A stretch of 64,000 nucleotides of DNA from positions 4,237,501-4,301,500 of the forward strand of contig NZ_CP031728.1 of NCBI RefSeq assembly GCF_008806975.1, given 5' to 3'. The notes under the pieces are model-generated. The model was not told where the DNA came from. It worked only from the letters and a program-made list of their open reading frames with translations, and ran no database searches. The first letter of the stretch is position 1. Every line of letters begins with the position of its first letter. A program made the translations under genes and the position numbers. Positions 1 to 9,116 of the stretch are shown in pieces. Source of the DNA: Cellvibrio sp. KY-GH-1 (GTDB lineage Bacteria > Pseudomonadota > Gammaproteobacteria > Pseudomonadales > Cellvibrionaceae).

Positions 1-1
1 A

Positions 2-487
2 TTCACCATGAGCAGCCCGGTGAACAACAAAGAAGCGAAAATCTACGGTGCTGAGTTTGCAGCGCAGCACTTCTTTGGCGAAACCGGCTTTGGTGTAATG
101 GCTAACTACACCATTGTAAGAGGTGATGTGAAGTTCGATAACATGGATATTTCAGCTAACCAATTTGCTCTGCTGGGTCTCAGCGATACTGCAAACTTGG
201 TGTTGATGTACGATAACTATGATATCGAAGCACGTCTGGCTTACAACTGGCGCGATGAGTTCCTCAACAGAACTAACGCGGGTTCCAATAACCCAGGCTA
301 CATTGAAGCTTACTCACAAATTGACATGAACGTGACTTATCACCTGACTGAAAGTTTGGATGTGTCTCTCGAAGGTATCAACGTAACCGGAGAAGATCGT
401 CGTGAGCATGCGCGCAACAAAGACATGTTGTGGGGCTTGGATGACTTGGGTGCTCGTTATCAAGTGGGTGTTCGTTACACCTTCTAA
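2..487 (+). CDS. TonB-dependent receptor, C-terminal part (5' end outside window)
   Basis: The reading frame is already open at the first bases, so this is the end of a longer gene and the ATG at 8 is internal. The roughly 160 visible residues alternate hydrophobic and polar positions as in beta-barrel strands. They contain the TonB-receptor late-barrel pattern (MNVTYHLTESLDVSLEGINV, then ARYQVGVRYTF) and end in a terminal Phe, the usual BamA recognition residue of outer-membrane barrels. By family it would import a large substrate across the outer membrane using TonB energy; the substrate cannot be read from this fragment. It lies upstream of the SapC/halogenase genes, an arrangement seen for receptors of the Xanthomonas/Caulobacter type, but a terminator (512-546) separates it from them. 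Confidence 0.85.
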   Translation, partial: FTMSSPVNNKEAKIYGAEFAAQHFFGETGFGVMANYTIVRGDVKFDNMDISANQFALLGLSDTANLVLMYDNYDIEARLAYNWRDEFLNRTNAGSNNPGYIEAYSQIDMNVTYHLTESLDVSLEGINVTGEDRREHARNKDMLWGLDDLGARYQVGVRYTF

Positions 488-511
488 TAACTTTCTGCAG
501 GTTATTGCTTG

Positions 512-546
512 AAAAAAAGAGTCGCTTAGGCGGCTCTTTTTTGTTT
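512..546 (+). terminator. Intrinsic terminator after the TonB receptor
   Basis: A 7-bp stem (GAGTCGC at 519-525 with GCGGCTC at 530-536, one G-T pair) closes a 4-base loop. An A-run precedes it and a T-rich tract (537-545) follows. It lies 25-60 bases after the receptor stop codon. Confidence 0.85.
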
Positions 547-586
547 TACTGGAGCCAATATTTGGCAGAGATTGATGGTGATCAAT

Positions 587-1342
587 ATGCAAAAAATAGA
601 AACATTAAATAATATCGCGCACGAGCATGTGCAGGTTAATCCCCGCTACTCTGCAGAGCTGGGTGATAATGTGGCCAGCACGTTTACCTACGTTACTGAA
701 TTCGCCGATGTACAAAAAGAATACCCCATTTTATTACGCAAAAACCTGGAGACAGGTGAGTACCAAGCATTGGTGCTTTTTGGCTTCGAAAAAGAAGAGA
801 ATTTATTTTTAACCGATATTGATCCGACGCGACAAAAGAATCTGGGGTGGAGCGCCGAATATGTTCCTGCGGTGATGGCGCGAGGTCCTTTTTCAATTGG
901 ATTGCATCGTGAATTGGTTGACGGAGCTGAGCGACACCACCCCATGGTTCATATTGATATGAATCACCCCAAAGTGGTTTCAGAAGCAGGGTATAAGCTG
1001 TTTTTGGATGGCGGTGGGAATAGTACTTATTTAAATCAGGTTTCCAAGACACTGGAAATCATCAATGACGGCATAGCGCTGAATAAGAAAATGTTCGATA
1101 TTTTTTCCCGGCACGAGTTATTAGAATCTGTAGTGCTGGATATCGAATTCCAAAATCAGAATAAATTAAAAATGAGCGGATTTGAAACAGTTAGTTTAAA
1201 AAGACTGGCTGATCTTGATGGTACGGCCTTGGAAGAATTAAACAGGTCTGGCTTTCTGCAGTCCGCATATTTCATTGCTGCTTCCCTCTCAAATGTTAGA
1301 AAACTAATTGATTGGAAAAATCGCAAGTTGTTACGCAGTTGA
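587..1342 (+). CDS. SapC-like family protein (first of two paralogs)
   Basis: About 251 residues. The start MQKIETLNNIAHEHVQV, the central PILLRKN...LFGFEKEENLF stretch and the ending on LxRSGFLQSAYFIAASLSNV match the SapC family (named after a Campylobacter S-layer protein). The biochemical role of these proteins is unknown; in this family they are repeatedly found next to TonB receptors and tryptophan halogenase-like genes. The ATG at 587 was chosen because GGTGA (577-581) is well spaced before it and because the paralog at 4671 starts at the equivalent residue; an ATG at 575 is also possible. The stop overlaps the ribosome-binding site of the next gene, so translation is probably coupled. 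No signal peptide is visible, so a cytoplasmic location is likely. Confidence 0.75.
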   Translation: MQKIETLNNIAHEHVQVNPRYSAELGDNVASTFTYVTEFADVQKEYPILLRKNLETGEYQALVLFGFEKEENLFLTDIDPTRQKNLGWSAEYVPAVMARGPFSIGLHRELVDGAERHHPMVHIDMNHPKVVSEAGYKLFLDGGGNSTYLNQVSKTLEIINDGIALNKKMFDIFSRHELLESVVLDIEFQNQNKLKMSGFETVSLKRLADLDGTALEELNRSGFLQSAYFIAASLSNVRKLIDWKNRKLLRS

Positions 1343-1350
1343 GGTGACAG

Positions 1351-2379
1351 TTGATTAACGCTAAGCCAATAGAAATATTACACGGTGTACGCCCAGACGC
1401 CATACCGGCGGAAATTATAGCTGCCGCTGAGCCGGTGGTGCTAAAACAAGTGGTAGGCAATTGGCCCTTGGTTAATGCGGGGCGAGTTTCCGATCAGGAG
1501 TCTGCGAGCTATGTAAAAAAATTTTACAACGGTGGCTCGACCATCGTTTGCAAAATTCCACCCCAAAATAATGGAAGAATGTTTTACAACAATAATTGTA
1601 CAACCCTCGACTACGAAAGCTTTAAGGGGCGTATTGATGACACGCTGGATGCTATATTGGCAGGCGCTGGCAAGGTTGAGGCGCCCGCTTATTACATTGC
1701 GTCAAACATAATAGATACCCACTTACCGGGATTGCGCGCGGAAAATGATTTAGTCATTCCCAGAGTCAAACATCCAGAGGCGATGACTGAGCGGGTTAGC
1801 ATTTGGATTGGCGGAGCCACAACGGCGACATGTCATTTTGATGCATTGGACAATATCGCTTGCTGTGTGGCTGGTAAACGCAAATTCACCTTATTTCCTC
1901 CCAATCAGGTCAGCAATTTATACCCGGGTCCATTAGATCCCACGCCGGGTGGTCAGGTAATTAGTCTGGTTGATTTTAAAAACCCGGATTTCGAAAAGTT
2001 TCCGCGCTTCCGGGATGCGCTTCCCACCGCGCTAGTTGCAGAATTAGAGCCGGGCGACGCGCTATATATTCCCAGCATGTGGTGGCACCACGTAGAGAGT
2101 TTGCATACCTACAATTTGCTGGTGAATTATTGGTGGGATGATTCGCCTGCTTACTTAAGCTCCGGCATGAACGCTTTGTACATGGCGATGCTGACGATAC
2201 GCGATAAATCTGCTCATGAGCGAGAAGGTTGGAAGCAATTATTTGACCACTATATTTTTGATGGCGCAGAAAGTGCGGGTGCTTACATTCCTGATGAGGC
2301 CAAAGGTTTTCTGCGGGAATTGGATCGGCTTGATGCAAGAAAACTAAGAGCCTTGCTTATTAATAAATTGAATCGTTGA
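1351..2379 (+). CDS. Cupin-like (cupin_8 / JmjC-type) putative 2-oxoglutarate oxygenase
   Basis: 342 residues. The predicted TTG start at 1351 is supported by a strong GAGGTGA (1341-1347) four bases upstream. The core GGATTATCHFDALDN gives the HxD metal-binding pair (H162, D164), and SMWWHHVESL supplies the distal His (H246 or H247). GKRKFTLFPP, between them, is typical of cupin_8 proteins related to factor-inhibiting HIF and tRNA-hydroxylase enzymes. By family it is expected to be an Fe(II)/2-oxoglutarate-dependent oxygenase in the cytoplasm; the substrate is unknown. It sits between SapC and the halogenase with almost no spacing, so it is probably cotranscribed and may act on the same substrate, which is an inference. 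Confidence 0.8.
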   Translation: MINAKPIEILHGVRPDAIPAEIIAAAEPVVLKQVVGNWPLVNAGRVSDQESASYVKKFYNGGSTIVCKIPPQNNGRMFYNNNCTTLDYESFKGRIDDTLDAILAGAGKVEAPAYYIASNIIDTHLPGLRAENDLVIPRVKHPEAMTERVSIWIGGATTATCHFDALDNIACCVAGKRKFTLFPPNQVSNLYPGPLDPTPGGQVISLVDFKNPDFEKFPRFRDALPTALVAELEPGDALYIPSMWWHHVESLHTYNLLVNYWWDDSPAYLSSGMNALYMAMLTIRDKSAHEREGWKQLFDHYIFDGAESAGAYIPDEAKGFLRELDRLDARKLRALLINKLNR

Positions 2380-2386
2380 TAATCAC

Positions 2387-3868
2387 ATGATGCCTGACAA
2401 AAAAATGAAGATCGTAATTGCCGGCGGTGGTACGGCTGGTTGGATTACTGCTGCGGCCTTGTCGAACCAAATGGGTGAATTGCTCGATATTACACTGGTG
2501 GAATCCCAGGATATTGGCACTATTGGCGTGGGCGAAGCGACCATTCCGCCCATGAGAACTTTTCATCGGCTATTGGGAATCAATGAGCAGGAGTTCATGC
2601 GAGCTACCAATGCTACCTTTAAACTTGGCATCCAATTTGAAAATTGGAAAACAATCGGCGATAAATACTTTCACTCATTCGGAGTGACTGGCAAGCAAAC
2701 ATTAATAACCGATTTTATTCATTTTTGGTTGCGCGGGCGTGAGTTAGGAATTGCTCAGGAATTCGGTGATTATTGCCTGGAATTTAAAGCGGCACTGTTG
2801 GAGCGGTTTTCAACTAATTCTGAAGCGCGTATGAATTATGCATTTCATCTTGATGCGGGTCGCTACGCGAGTTTTTTGCGCGCACGCTCTGAAGCGCGCG
2901 GAGTAAAGCGAGTAGAGGGAAAAATTGCCAAGGTAAATTTGAATTCCGACTCAGGATTTATCGCATCTTTGGATCTGGAATCAGGTCAGAATATCGAGGG
3001 CGATTTATTTATCGATTGCACGGGAATGAGGGCGCTATTAATTGAGCAAGCCCTTCACACAGGTTACGAAGATTGGGATAAATGGTTACCCTGCAACCGC
3101 GCGATTGCTATTCAAACCGAATCAACCGGACCTGCGTTGCCCTATACAAGATCTGTCGCTCATCACGCGGGTTGGCGATGGAAAATTCCTTTGCAGCACA
3201 GGGTTGGAAATGGTGTGGTTTTTTCTGCCGAACATATGTCTGAAGAGGAGGCAAAACAGTTACTGTTCGCGAGCGTTGACGGGAAAGTACTCACTGAGCC
3301 AAACGTCATAAAATTTAGAACCGGCCGCCGCAAAAAAGGATGGAATAAAAACTGTATCGCGGTAGGTCTGTCTGCCGGCTTTTTAGAGCCCTTGGAGTCA
3401 ACCAGCATCCACATGATCATGACGGCCGTAACACGCCTTCTGCAATTGTTTCCCCAAGGCGGAGTCAGCCAGGCACTCGTTGATGAATACAATATGCAAG
3501 CCGAGAGTGAGGCTGCTCGTATAAGAGATTTCATCATTCTGCACTACAAAGCAACTGAGCGCGATGACAGTGCTTTTTGGCGCTACTGCAGGGATATGGA
3601 AGTGCCCGAAGAACTTGCGCATCGAATGAAACTCTTTGAAGAGCATGCAAAGTCGTTTCAGGTCGAAGGTGAATTATTTCGCCTCGATTCCTGGACCCAA
3701 GTCATGCTCGGTCAAGGCATTATTCCGACTTCCTATCATCCAATAGTGAAGCTGATGTCGGCGAAAGAGTTGCATCACTTTCTGACAACTATTGCTGCAG
3801 ATGTGGATAAAAACATTGCCATGATGCCTTACCATAATGACTTCGTTAATAAATATTGCACTCAATAA
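2387..3868 (+). CDS. Flavin-dependent halogenase, tryptophan 7-halogenase-like
   Basis: 493 residues, the usual length for this family (about 500-540). The FAD-binding GGGTAGW follows the start. K79 lies in NATFKLGIQFENW at the same number as the catalytic Lys of PrnA. W263-P268 (WRWKIP) is the WxWxIP signature of flavin-dependent halogenases, and E337-S338 in FLEPLESTSI match the PrnA Glu/Ser pair near the halide and substrate. All key residues are present, so the enzyme should be active given reduced flavin from a separate reductase, which is not in this window. Bacterial members linked to TonB receptors have been reported to act on free indoles, often brominating better than chlorinating; the natural substrate here is unknown. 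A second start at 2390 or 2405 is possible because the ribosome-binding site is weak. Confidence 0.88.
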   Translation: MMPDKKMKIVIAGGGTAGWITAAALSNQMGELLDITLVESQDIGTIGVGEATIPPMRTFHRLLGINEQEFMRATNATFKLGIQFENWKTIGDKYFHSFGVTGKQTLITDFIHFWLRGRELGIAQEFGDYCLEFKAALLERFSTNSEARMNYAFHLDAGRYASFLRARSEARGVKRVEGKIAKVNLNSDSGFIASLDLESGQNIEGDLFIDCTGMRALLIEQALHTGYEDWDKWLPCNRAIAIQTESTGPALPYTRSVAHHAGWRWKIPLQHRVGNGVVFSAEHMSEEEAKQLLFASVDGKVLTEPNVIKFRTGRRKKGWNKNCIAVGLSAGFLEPLESTSIHMIMTAVTRLLQLFPQGGVSQALVDEYNMQAESEAARIRDFIILHYKATERDDSAFWRYCRDMEVPEELAHRMKLFEEHAKSFQVEGELFRLDSWTQVMLGQGIIPTSYHPIVKLMSAKELHHFLTTIAADVDKNIAMMPYHNDFVNKYCTQ

Positions 3869-3892
3869 GTTTGATGATCGAGTGATACCGCT

Positions 3893-4606
3893 ATGGCTGA
3901 CAGCTGGGTGCCAAAATTACATTCCGCGCTTACCTATAAATACTACATGGTCGGCAATGAAAAGACGCCGCTACTGGTCATTGATAACCTAATTAGCGAT
4001 GCTGATCGACTGGTTACTTTCTGCAAAGAAAATAATAATTTCAATGCAAGCGATAATTTTTATCCGGGGCTGCGTATGGCCGCGCCGAAGACGTATATCC
4101 ACGGAGTTAATCGTTTTTTGGCTGAATTGTTAGAGAATATTTTTGGCTTGCCACAGCGCAACATTGCCGGGGGAAAAGCCTTGTATTCCATGGTAGTTAC
4201 TCGCGCGGATCAATTGGAAATTAAGCAGTGCCTTCCCCACGTGGACTCGTACCTCAGTGGTGATCTGGCCTGTGTGCATTATCTTTGCGGCGCTCAACAT
4301 GGGGGCACTTCTTTATACCGCCATAGAAAGACCGGCTATGAAAAAATAACCAGCGCTAATATTGATCACTACCGGGAGACCGTAGCGAAAGAGGGTGCAC
4401 TGGAACTCGAATGCAAGTCATATATGTATGGCTCAAACAATTACTTTGAGCAAATAGCGTCAGTCGATGCGCAATTTAATCGAATGGTGATCTACCCTTC
4501 CAATATTTTGCATTCCGGTAATATCGCACCGGATTTTGATTTTGATCCAAATCCCGAAACCGGACGCTTGACGCTCAATTCTTTCATCTATAGTAAGCGC
4601 GATTAA
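3893..4606 (+). CDS. DUF6445-type protein, putative Fe(II)/2-oxoglutarate oxygenase fold
   Basis: 237 residues, no signal peptide. The layout fits a small double-stranded beta-helix dioxygenase: H116 and D118 in LPHVDSYLSGD, H207 in PSNILHSGNI, and R225 in GRLTLNSFIY where the 2-oxoglutarate carboxylate is normally held. Proteins of this type are regularly found beside tryptophan-halogenase-like genes and TonB receptors. It starts 24 bases after the halogenase stop, so it should be in the same transcript. The oxygenase assignment rests on the spacing of the H-x-D...H...R residues and on family context; no substrate can be proposed from the sequence. Confidence 0.7.
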   Translation: MADSWVPKLHSALTYKYYMVGNEKTPLLVIDNLISDADRLVTFCKENNNFNASDNFYPGLRMAAPKTYIHGVNRFLAELLENIFGLPQRNIAGGKALYSMVVTRADQLEIKQCLPHVDSYLSGDLACVHYLCGAQHGGTSLYRHRKTGYEKITSANIDHYRETVAKEGALELECKSYMYGSNNYFEQIASVDAQFNRMVIYPSNILHSGNIAPDFDFDPNPETGRLTLNSFIYSKRD

Positions 4607-4670
4607 TGGTTGTTACGAAAGATGTTAAGCCAGGTGAAAAAACTTTTTAAAACAATTGCGGTTCAAAGCT

Positions 4671-5396
4671 ATGACCAAACACGTTCTACTTAATAATATT
4701 GCGCATAAAGACCTTAAAGTCATTACCGATTTTGCAGCGGCGTACGGTGATGATGTCGGGAGCACTCTGACTTTCCCGACTGAATACGCTGATGTGCATC
4801 GCGAATACCCCATCCTGTTCCAGAAAAATGAAAGTACCGGGAAATTCCAGTCGATCATATTGTTGGGATTTAAAAGCGACGAAAATCTTTTTTTAAATAG
4901 TGCGGGTGGTTGGAATGCCAATTATGTGCCTGCCGTGGTTGAACGAGGTCCCTTTTTGATTGGTTTCCAGGACCAAAGCCGTGATGGCGGCAGCGAACGT
5001 GCACCGGTTGTACATGTGGATGTAGAAAGCCCGCGCATTAGCTCTACTCAAGGCAAAGCCGTATTTCTTGAGCACGGTGGTCTGAGTCCATATCTGGAAA
5101 AAATTTCACAATTGTTGAATCGTATTTATGAAGGTATGCAAGTGAGCGATGCAATGTTTGCTGCGTTTACTGAATTGGATTTAATCGAACCGGTGAATCT
5201 GGAAATAGCCTTGAATGATCGCGAAACCTATCGATTGAACGGCAACTACACTATTCATCGCGAAAAACTAGCTAATTTAAATGGGGTTGATCTTGAACGG
5301 CTTAATCGCGCCGGATTTTTGCGCTGCGCTTTTTTAGTGGTGGAATCGCTTGGGAATATTCAAAAATTGATTACGCTAAAAGGCAAACGCGGATAA
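4671..5396 (+). CDS. SapC-like family protein (second paralog)
   Basis: About 241 residues, a clear paralog of the protein at 587-1342. They share LNNIAHKDLKV, DVGSTLTFPTEYADVHREYPIL, the NENLFLN-type core and the C-terminal LNRAGFLRCAFLVVESLGNIQKLI. The start at 4671 (MTKHVLLNN) is preferred over a TTG at 4656 because it aligns with the first paralog. Function is unknown. Having one SapC-like gene at each end of the halogenase/oxygenase group suggests a duplicated partner for two enzymes or two receptors, which is inference only. A bidirectional terminator follows. Confidence 0.75.
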   Translation: MTKHVLLNNIAHKDLKVITDFAAAYGDDVGSTLTFPTEYADVHREYPILFQKNESTGKFQSIILLGFKSDENLFLNSAGGWNANYVPAVVERGPFLIGFQDQSRDGGSERAPVVHVDVESPRISSTQGKAVFLEHGGLSPYLEKISQLLNRIYEGMQVSDAMFAAFTELDLIEPVNLEIALNDRETYRLNGNYTIHREKLANLNGVDLERLNRAGFLRCAFLVVESLGNIQKLITLKGKRG

Positions 5397-5451
5397 TTTC
5401 GTTCGTGCTTGTTTGTAATTTAGAGATATAGCGATCCAAATGCCGCAACCC

Positions 5452-5491
5452 AAAAAAAGCCCGATCAGCAAACACTGATCGGGCTTTTTTT
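5452..5491. terminator. Bidirectional intrinsic terminator between SapC and GH3 genes
   Basis: A perfect 10-bp stem (GCCCGATCAG 5459-5468, CTGATCGGGC 5475-5484) with a 6-base loop has an A-run on its left and a T-run on its right. It can therefore end transcripts from both convergent genes. Confidence 0.92.
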
Positions 5492-5508
5492 AGTGCGAAA
5501 AAATTATC

Positions 5509-8103
5509 TTACGGACAAGCGACATCCTTGCCCGCACCTTTCACAATACTCACGTTGGCAAAGGTGATATCCAAAGTACCTTTGGTGATAAGTGAGAAAG
5601 GTTGCAGCACTTGGGTCCAGAATTCTTCCGGTGGTTGTTGTACGCCGAAGTTAGCGCCGGAGGTTGGGTAGCAGCTGAGTGGGATGGTGACGGTTTGCCA
5701 ATCTTGCCCTGCAAAGCCTTTGAGCTTTTCACTTAGGTCGATGTCGGATGCGCAGTAAGAGCCGCAACCTAAACGCAGCCAGGTGGCATCACTCGGCGCG
5801 GCGTTGACTTTAATATCAAAGACCAGCGCTGAATCTTCTTTCACGTAATTAATAAAATCCTGACGTTCATTAATTGAAAGTGCGACTTGACCATTGCCAT
5901 TGCCGAGCCATTGAACGCGACGCGCGTCTTCCTGCACGTTGCGATCTACTGCTTGCAAAGTAATGGACGATGCTTTGATGGTGCTGGTGGTTGCCGGAAC
6001 CAAATCATTTTGGAAACCGATAATTTCCAAATGCCATGGGTCGATCGGGCGCTGTTTGAAAAGTTCGAGCTTATCCTGTGCTTCGGCGGCTTTGGGGCCT
6101 TCTTCAGAAAGATTGTCGGCGAGTGTGTCTTTATCGCCGTAACTTAAACCATAACCGTAAGCGAAGAGAGGATCGTAATTCGCATCGCCCACGTTAAGCG
6201 GTGATTGGTTAGGCAATTTCGGCCAGGAGAAACTCAAGCGGCCTTTCATGTCGTAATTCATATTGCCTTCGGCATTTTTGAAAATCACATCGGCAATGCC
6301 GTTACCTTCGGTGCCGGGTAACCAAATAGCCACAAATGCATCAGACGCATTGATTTCGCGATTCACCCAGAGCGGGCGTCCGGAAATAAATAAGGACACC
6401 ACTGGAATACCCTGGCTACGCAATTTTTTCAGCAATTCCCAATCGCTTGGGTCGCGCACTTTGTACGCGAGTGAACCTGCATCGCCTTGCATTTCAGCGT
6501 AAGGCTCTTCACCGAATACAACGATTGCAACATCGGGTTTTTCACTGAAGGAACCATCGACGCTGAGCGTGGTTTTACCACCGGCTGCATCGACAACTTC
6601 TTTAATGCCGGCATAAATCGATGTACCGCCAGGGAAGTCTGAGTTGGTGTTGCCAGTGCCCTGCCAGGAAACAGACCAGCCACCGGATTGTTTACCGATA
6701 TTGTCGGCACCATCGCCAGCGACCAACACTTTTTGTTTGCGTGCGAGCGGCAACAAATTGTTTTTGTTTTTCAGCATCACCAGAGATTCACGCACCGCTT
6801 GACGTGCGATAGCGCGATGCTCAGGCGCGCCGAGCACTTCTTTTTTGCCTGCGAGAGGGCGCGTAGACGGTGCGCCTTTTTCAAATAAACCCGCGCGGAT
6901 TTTTACGCGCAAAATTCTGCGCACTGCATCGTCCAAACGTTCAGCAGTCACTTCGCCAGATTTCGCTTGCGCGACTAAATTGTTGTACAGCTCTTTCCAA
7001 TCCGGCTCCGGCACCATGTAAATATCCAGACCGGCCATTAAGGATTCAGGGCAGTCTAGTGCGGTACAGCCGGGAATAAAACTGTGACCGCTCCAATCGC
7101 CGACGACCAGGCCGTCAAAACCCATGCGATTTTTTAATACATCGGTGAGCAAATATTTGTGGCCATGCATGCGCGTGCCGCCGTAACTGGTGAAGGAAGC
7201 CATCACCACCTGTACGCCGGATTCAATCGCGCTGAAATAACCGGCGCCGTGCGTGTCGCGCACAAATTTTTCATCGCCTTGTGTCTCGCCGCGATCCACA
7301 CCGTTCAGGGTGCCGCCATCGCCAATAAAATGTTTGGAGGTGGCGATAACATGTTCGTTAGTGAGGAATTTATCGGAGCCGCCTGTGCCCTGCAGGCCTT
7401 CCACCATTTTGCCAGCGAAGGAGCCAACGATACGCGGGTCTTCCGACCAGGATTCATAGGTGCGACCCCAGTGATCGTCGCGCGCAACGGCTACGGTGGG
7501 GGAGAAGTCCCAGTCGAGGCCGGTGGCAGCGATTTCGCGCGCGGTGGCCCAACCAATTTGTTTCAGCAATTCCGGGTTATTGGTGGCACCCAGGCCGATG
7601 TTGTGTGGGAACAGGGTTGCACCCACTACGTTACCGAGGCCGTGCACTGCATCGGTACCCCACATGATGGGAATTCCTATACGACCATTGGATTTATCGA
7701 TAGAGGCGTTGTAGAAACTGTCGGCAAGTTTTACCCAGTCTTGCAGGCTCGCATATTTGTTAGCGCCCGGCGTGCTGCCGCCGCCATTCAGTACTGAACC
7801 CACATGATATTTGGTGACGTCTTCGGGTGTCAGGTAGCGAATTTCCGGTTGGATCAACTGGCCGACCTTTTCTTCCAGGGTCATTTTTGCCAGAAGCTCA
7901 TCGATGCGCGTTTCAACAGCGGGATCTTTGGCAACGGCGCTTTTAATCGCAGGCCATTCGACCTTGGTTGGTTCGGCAGTGGCGGCGGGTGTGGGCGCGG
8001 CAGTGGGCGCCGGTGCCTCCGCTTTTTTGGAGTCGCAACTGCTAAGCAGTGTGGCAAGTACGGTGACCGAAACCAGACTACCAAGTAGTGTTTTTGTGTT
8101 CAT
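5509..8103 (-). CDS. Glycoside hydrolase family 3 exo-beta-glucosidase, lipoprotein (ExoP-like)
   Basis: 864 residues. The N-terminus MNTKTLLGSLVSV... ends in the lipobox LLSSC (Cys23), followed by a Pro/Ala linker, so it should be anchored to a membrane on the periplasmic or outer face. The GH3 TIM-barrel covers roughly 55-400: KHFIGDGGT (from 257) is the substrate-binding KH motif, and GFDGLVVGDW places the catalytic nucleophile at D336. The second alpha/beta domain (about 430-640) is followed by a C-terminal beta-sandwich as in the marine ExoP enzyme, giving three domains. The expected activity is release of glucose from the non-reducing ends of beta-glucans or cello-oligosaccharides. It stands alone, 266 bases downstream of the SDR gene, so it probably has its own promoter in the AT-rich stretch 8104-8369. 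Confidence 0.9.
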   Translation of the reverse strand: MNTKTLLGSLVSVTVLATLLSSCDSKKAEAPAPTAAPTPAATAEPTKVEWPAIKSAVAKDPAVETRIDELLAKMTLEEKVGQLIQPEIRYLTPEDVTKYHVGSVLNGGGSTPGANKYASLQDWVKLADSFYNASIDKSNGRIGIPIMWGTDAVHGLGNVVGATLFPHNIGLGATNNPELLKQIGWATAREIAATGLDWDFSPTVAVARDDHWGRTYESWSEDPRIVGSFAGKMVEGLQGTGGSDKFLTNEHVIATSKHFIGDGGTLNGVDRGETQGDEKFVRDTHGAGYFSAIESGVQVVMASFTSYGGTRMHGHKYLLTDVLKNRMGFDGLVVGDWSGHSFIPGCTALDCPESLMAGLDIYMVPEPDWKELYNNLVAQAKSGEVTAERLDDAVRRILRVKIRAGLFEKGAPSTRPLAGKKEVLGAPEHRAIARQAVRESLVMLKNKNNLLPLARKQKVLVAGDGADNIGKQSGGWSVSWQGTGNTNSDFPGGTSIYAGIKEVVDAAGGKTTLSVDGSFSEKPDVAIVVFGEEPYAEMQGDAGSLAYKVRDPSDWELLKKLRSQGIPVVSLFISGRPLWVNREINASDAFVAIWLPGTEGNGIADVIFKNAEGNMNYDMKGRLSFSWPKLPNQSPLNVGDANYDPLFAYGYGLSYGDKDTLADNLSEEGPKAAEAQDKLELFKQRPIDPWHLEIIGFQNDLVPATTSTIKASSITLQAVDRNVQEDARRVQWLGNGNGQVALSINERQDFINYVKEDSALVFDIKVNAAPSDATWLRLGCGSYCASDIDLSEKLKGFAGQDWQTVTIPLSCYPTSGANFGVQQPPEEFWTQVLQPFSLITKGTLDITFANVSIVKGAGKDVACP

Positions 8104-8369
8104 AGTGAGTGACCTTTTTGTAAAGCGAAAATACGCGCAATTCTTAATTTAAAGTCTTCAGGCTTTGCGCAAAAAGCAGGCAAGGATAATTAAAAATAGT
8201 TATATAAATTGGCCCTTGCGGGTTGCTGTAAATGAGGAGTGAACGAACAACCCGTAAATGCGTTTATAAAAGGTAGCAGGTGCGACACTGGCTGCGTACA
8301 AAATTTACTTTTTATATCGTCTTATGCGCCAAAAAATATCGTATTTAAATTCTAAATTTATATATAAAA

Positions 8370-9116
8370 CTATCGCCCACCACTCACATCCAACAGAGTA
8401 CCGGTAATGTAGGAGGCCTCAGTGGACGCGAGCCATAAAATCGATTTGGCAATTTCATCCGGTTCGCCTGCCCGCTGCATCGGGATCATAGGTGCAATAC
8501 GTTGGATTCGTGTCGGCTCACCACCTTTGGCATGCAGCTCGGTATTGATAATGCCCGGGCGCACGGCGTTTACACGAATACCTTCACCCACGACTTCTTT
8601 GGCGAGCCCCATGGTGAACGTATCGATTGCCCCTTTGCTCGCGGCGTAGTCGATATATTCAAACGGGGAACCCACGCGCGCGGCAACCGAAGAAACGTTG
8701 ATTATCGAACCACCACTGCCGCCATTAGCGGTGCTCATGCGTTTGACCGCTTCGCGTGCGCACAAAAAACTGCCCACCACATTCACGGCAAAGGTATGTT
8801 GTAACTCGGTTGCATTGGTATCGCGAAATAATTTCTGGCGCAGAATCGCCGCGTTGTTGACCAACAAATCCACGCGGCCAAATGTGTTATCGACTTGCGT
8901 AAACCAATCGACTATATCGGTCTCGCGGCTGAGATCGACGCGTGTGCACAAAACCTTGCGGCCAAGTGCGGAAATTTTTGCGGCGATGAGCTCCGCTTCC
9001 GCTTGCTGGCTGAGGTAGGTGATGGCGACGTCATAGCCGCGCTCGGCGGCAAGTAGCGCTGTGACTGCGCCTATGCCGGCGCTACCTCCGGTAATCAACG
9101 CAACAGGATTGCTCAT
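8370..9116 (-). CDS. Short-chain dehydrogenase/reductase (SDR)
   Basis: 248 residues with the classical SDR landmarks: the nucleotide-binding ITGGSAGIG at the N-terminus, LVNNAAIL, INVSSVAARV with the catalytic Ser, and YIDYAASKGA giving the Tyr-x-x-x-Lys pair. It is closest in style to glucose/3-oxoacyl-reductase-like SDRs. The substrate cannot be told from sequence. Its ATG overlaps the stop of the upstream GDSL gene by four bases, so it is the last gene of the MBOAT-DUF459-GDSL operon, though its connection to acyl transfer is unclear. Confidence 0.85.
   Translation of the reverse strand: MSNPVALITGGSAGIGAVTALLAAERGYDVAITYLSQQAEAELIAAKISALGRKVLCTRVDLSRETDIVDWFTQVDNTFGRVDLLVNNAAILRQKLFRDTNATELQHTFAVNVVGSFLCAREAVKRMSTANGGSGGSIINVSSVAARVGSPFEYIDYAASKGAIDTFTMGLAKEVVGEGIRVNAVRPGIINTELHAKGGEPTRIQRIAPMIPMQRAGEPDEIAKSILWLASTEASYITGTLLDVSGGR

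Noticed and set aside
7159..7797. A 212-residue open frame on the plus strand
   Set aside because: It is antisense to the GH3 gene, whose protein has clear motifs throughout; the frame is a codon-bias shadow in a G/C-rich third position pattern.
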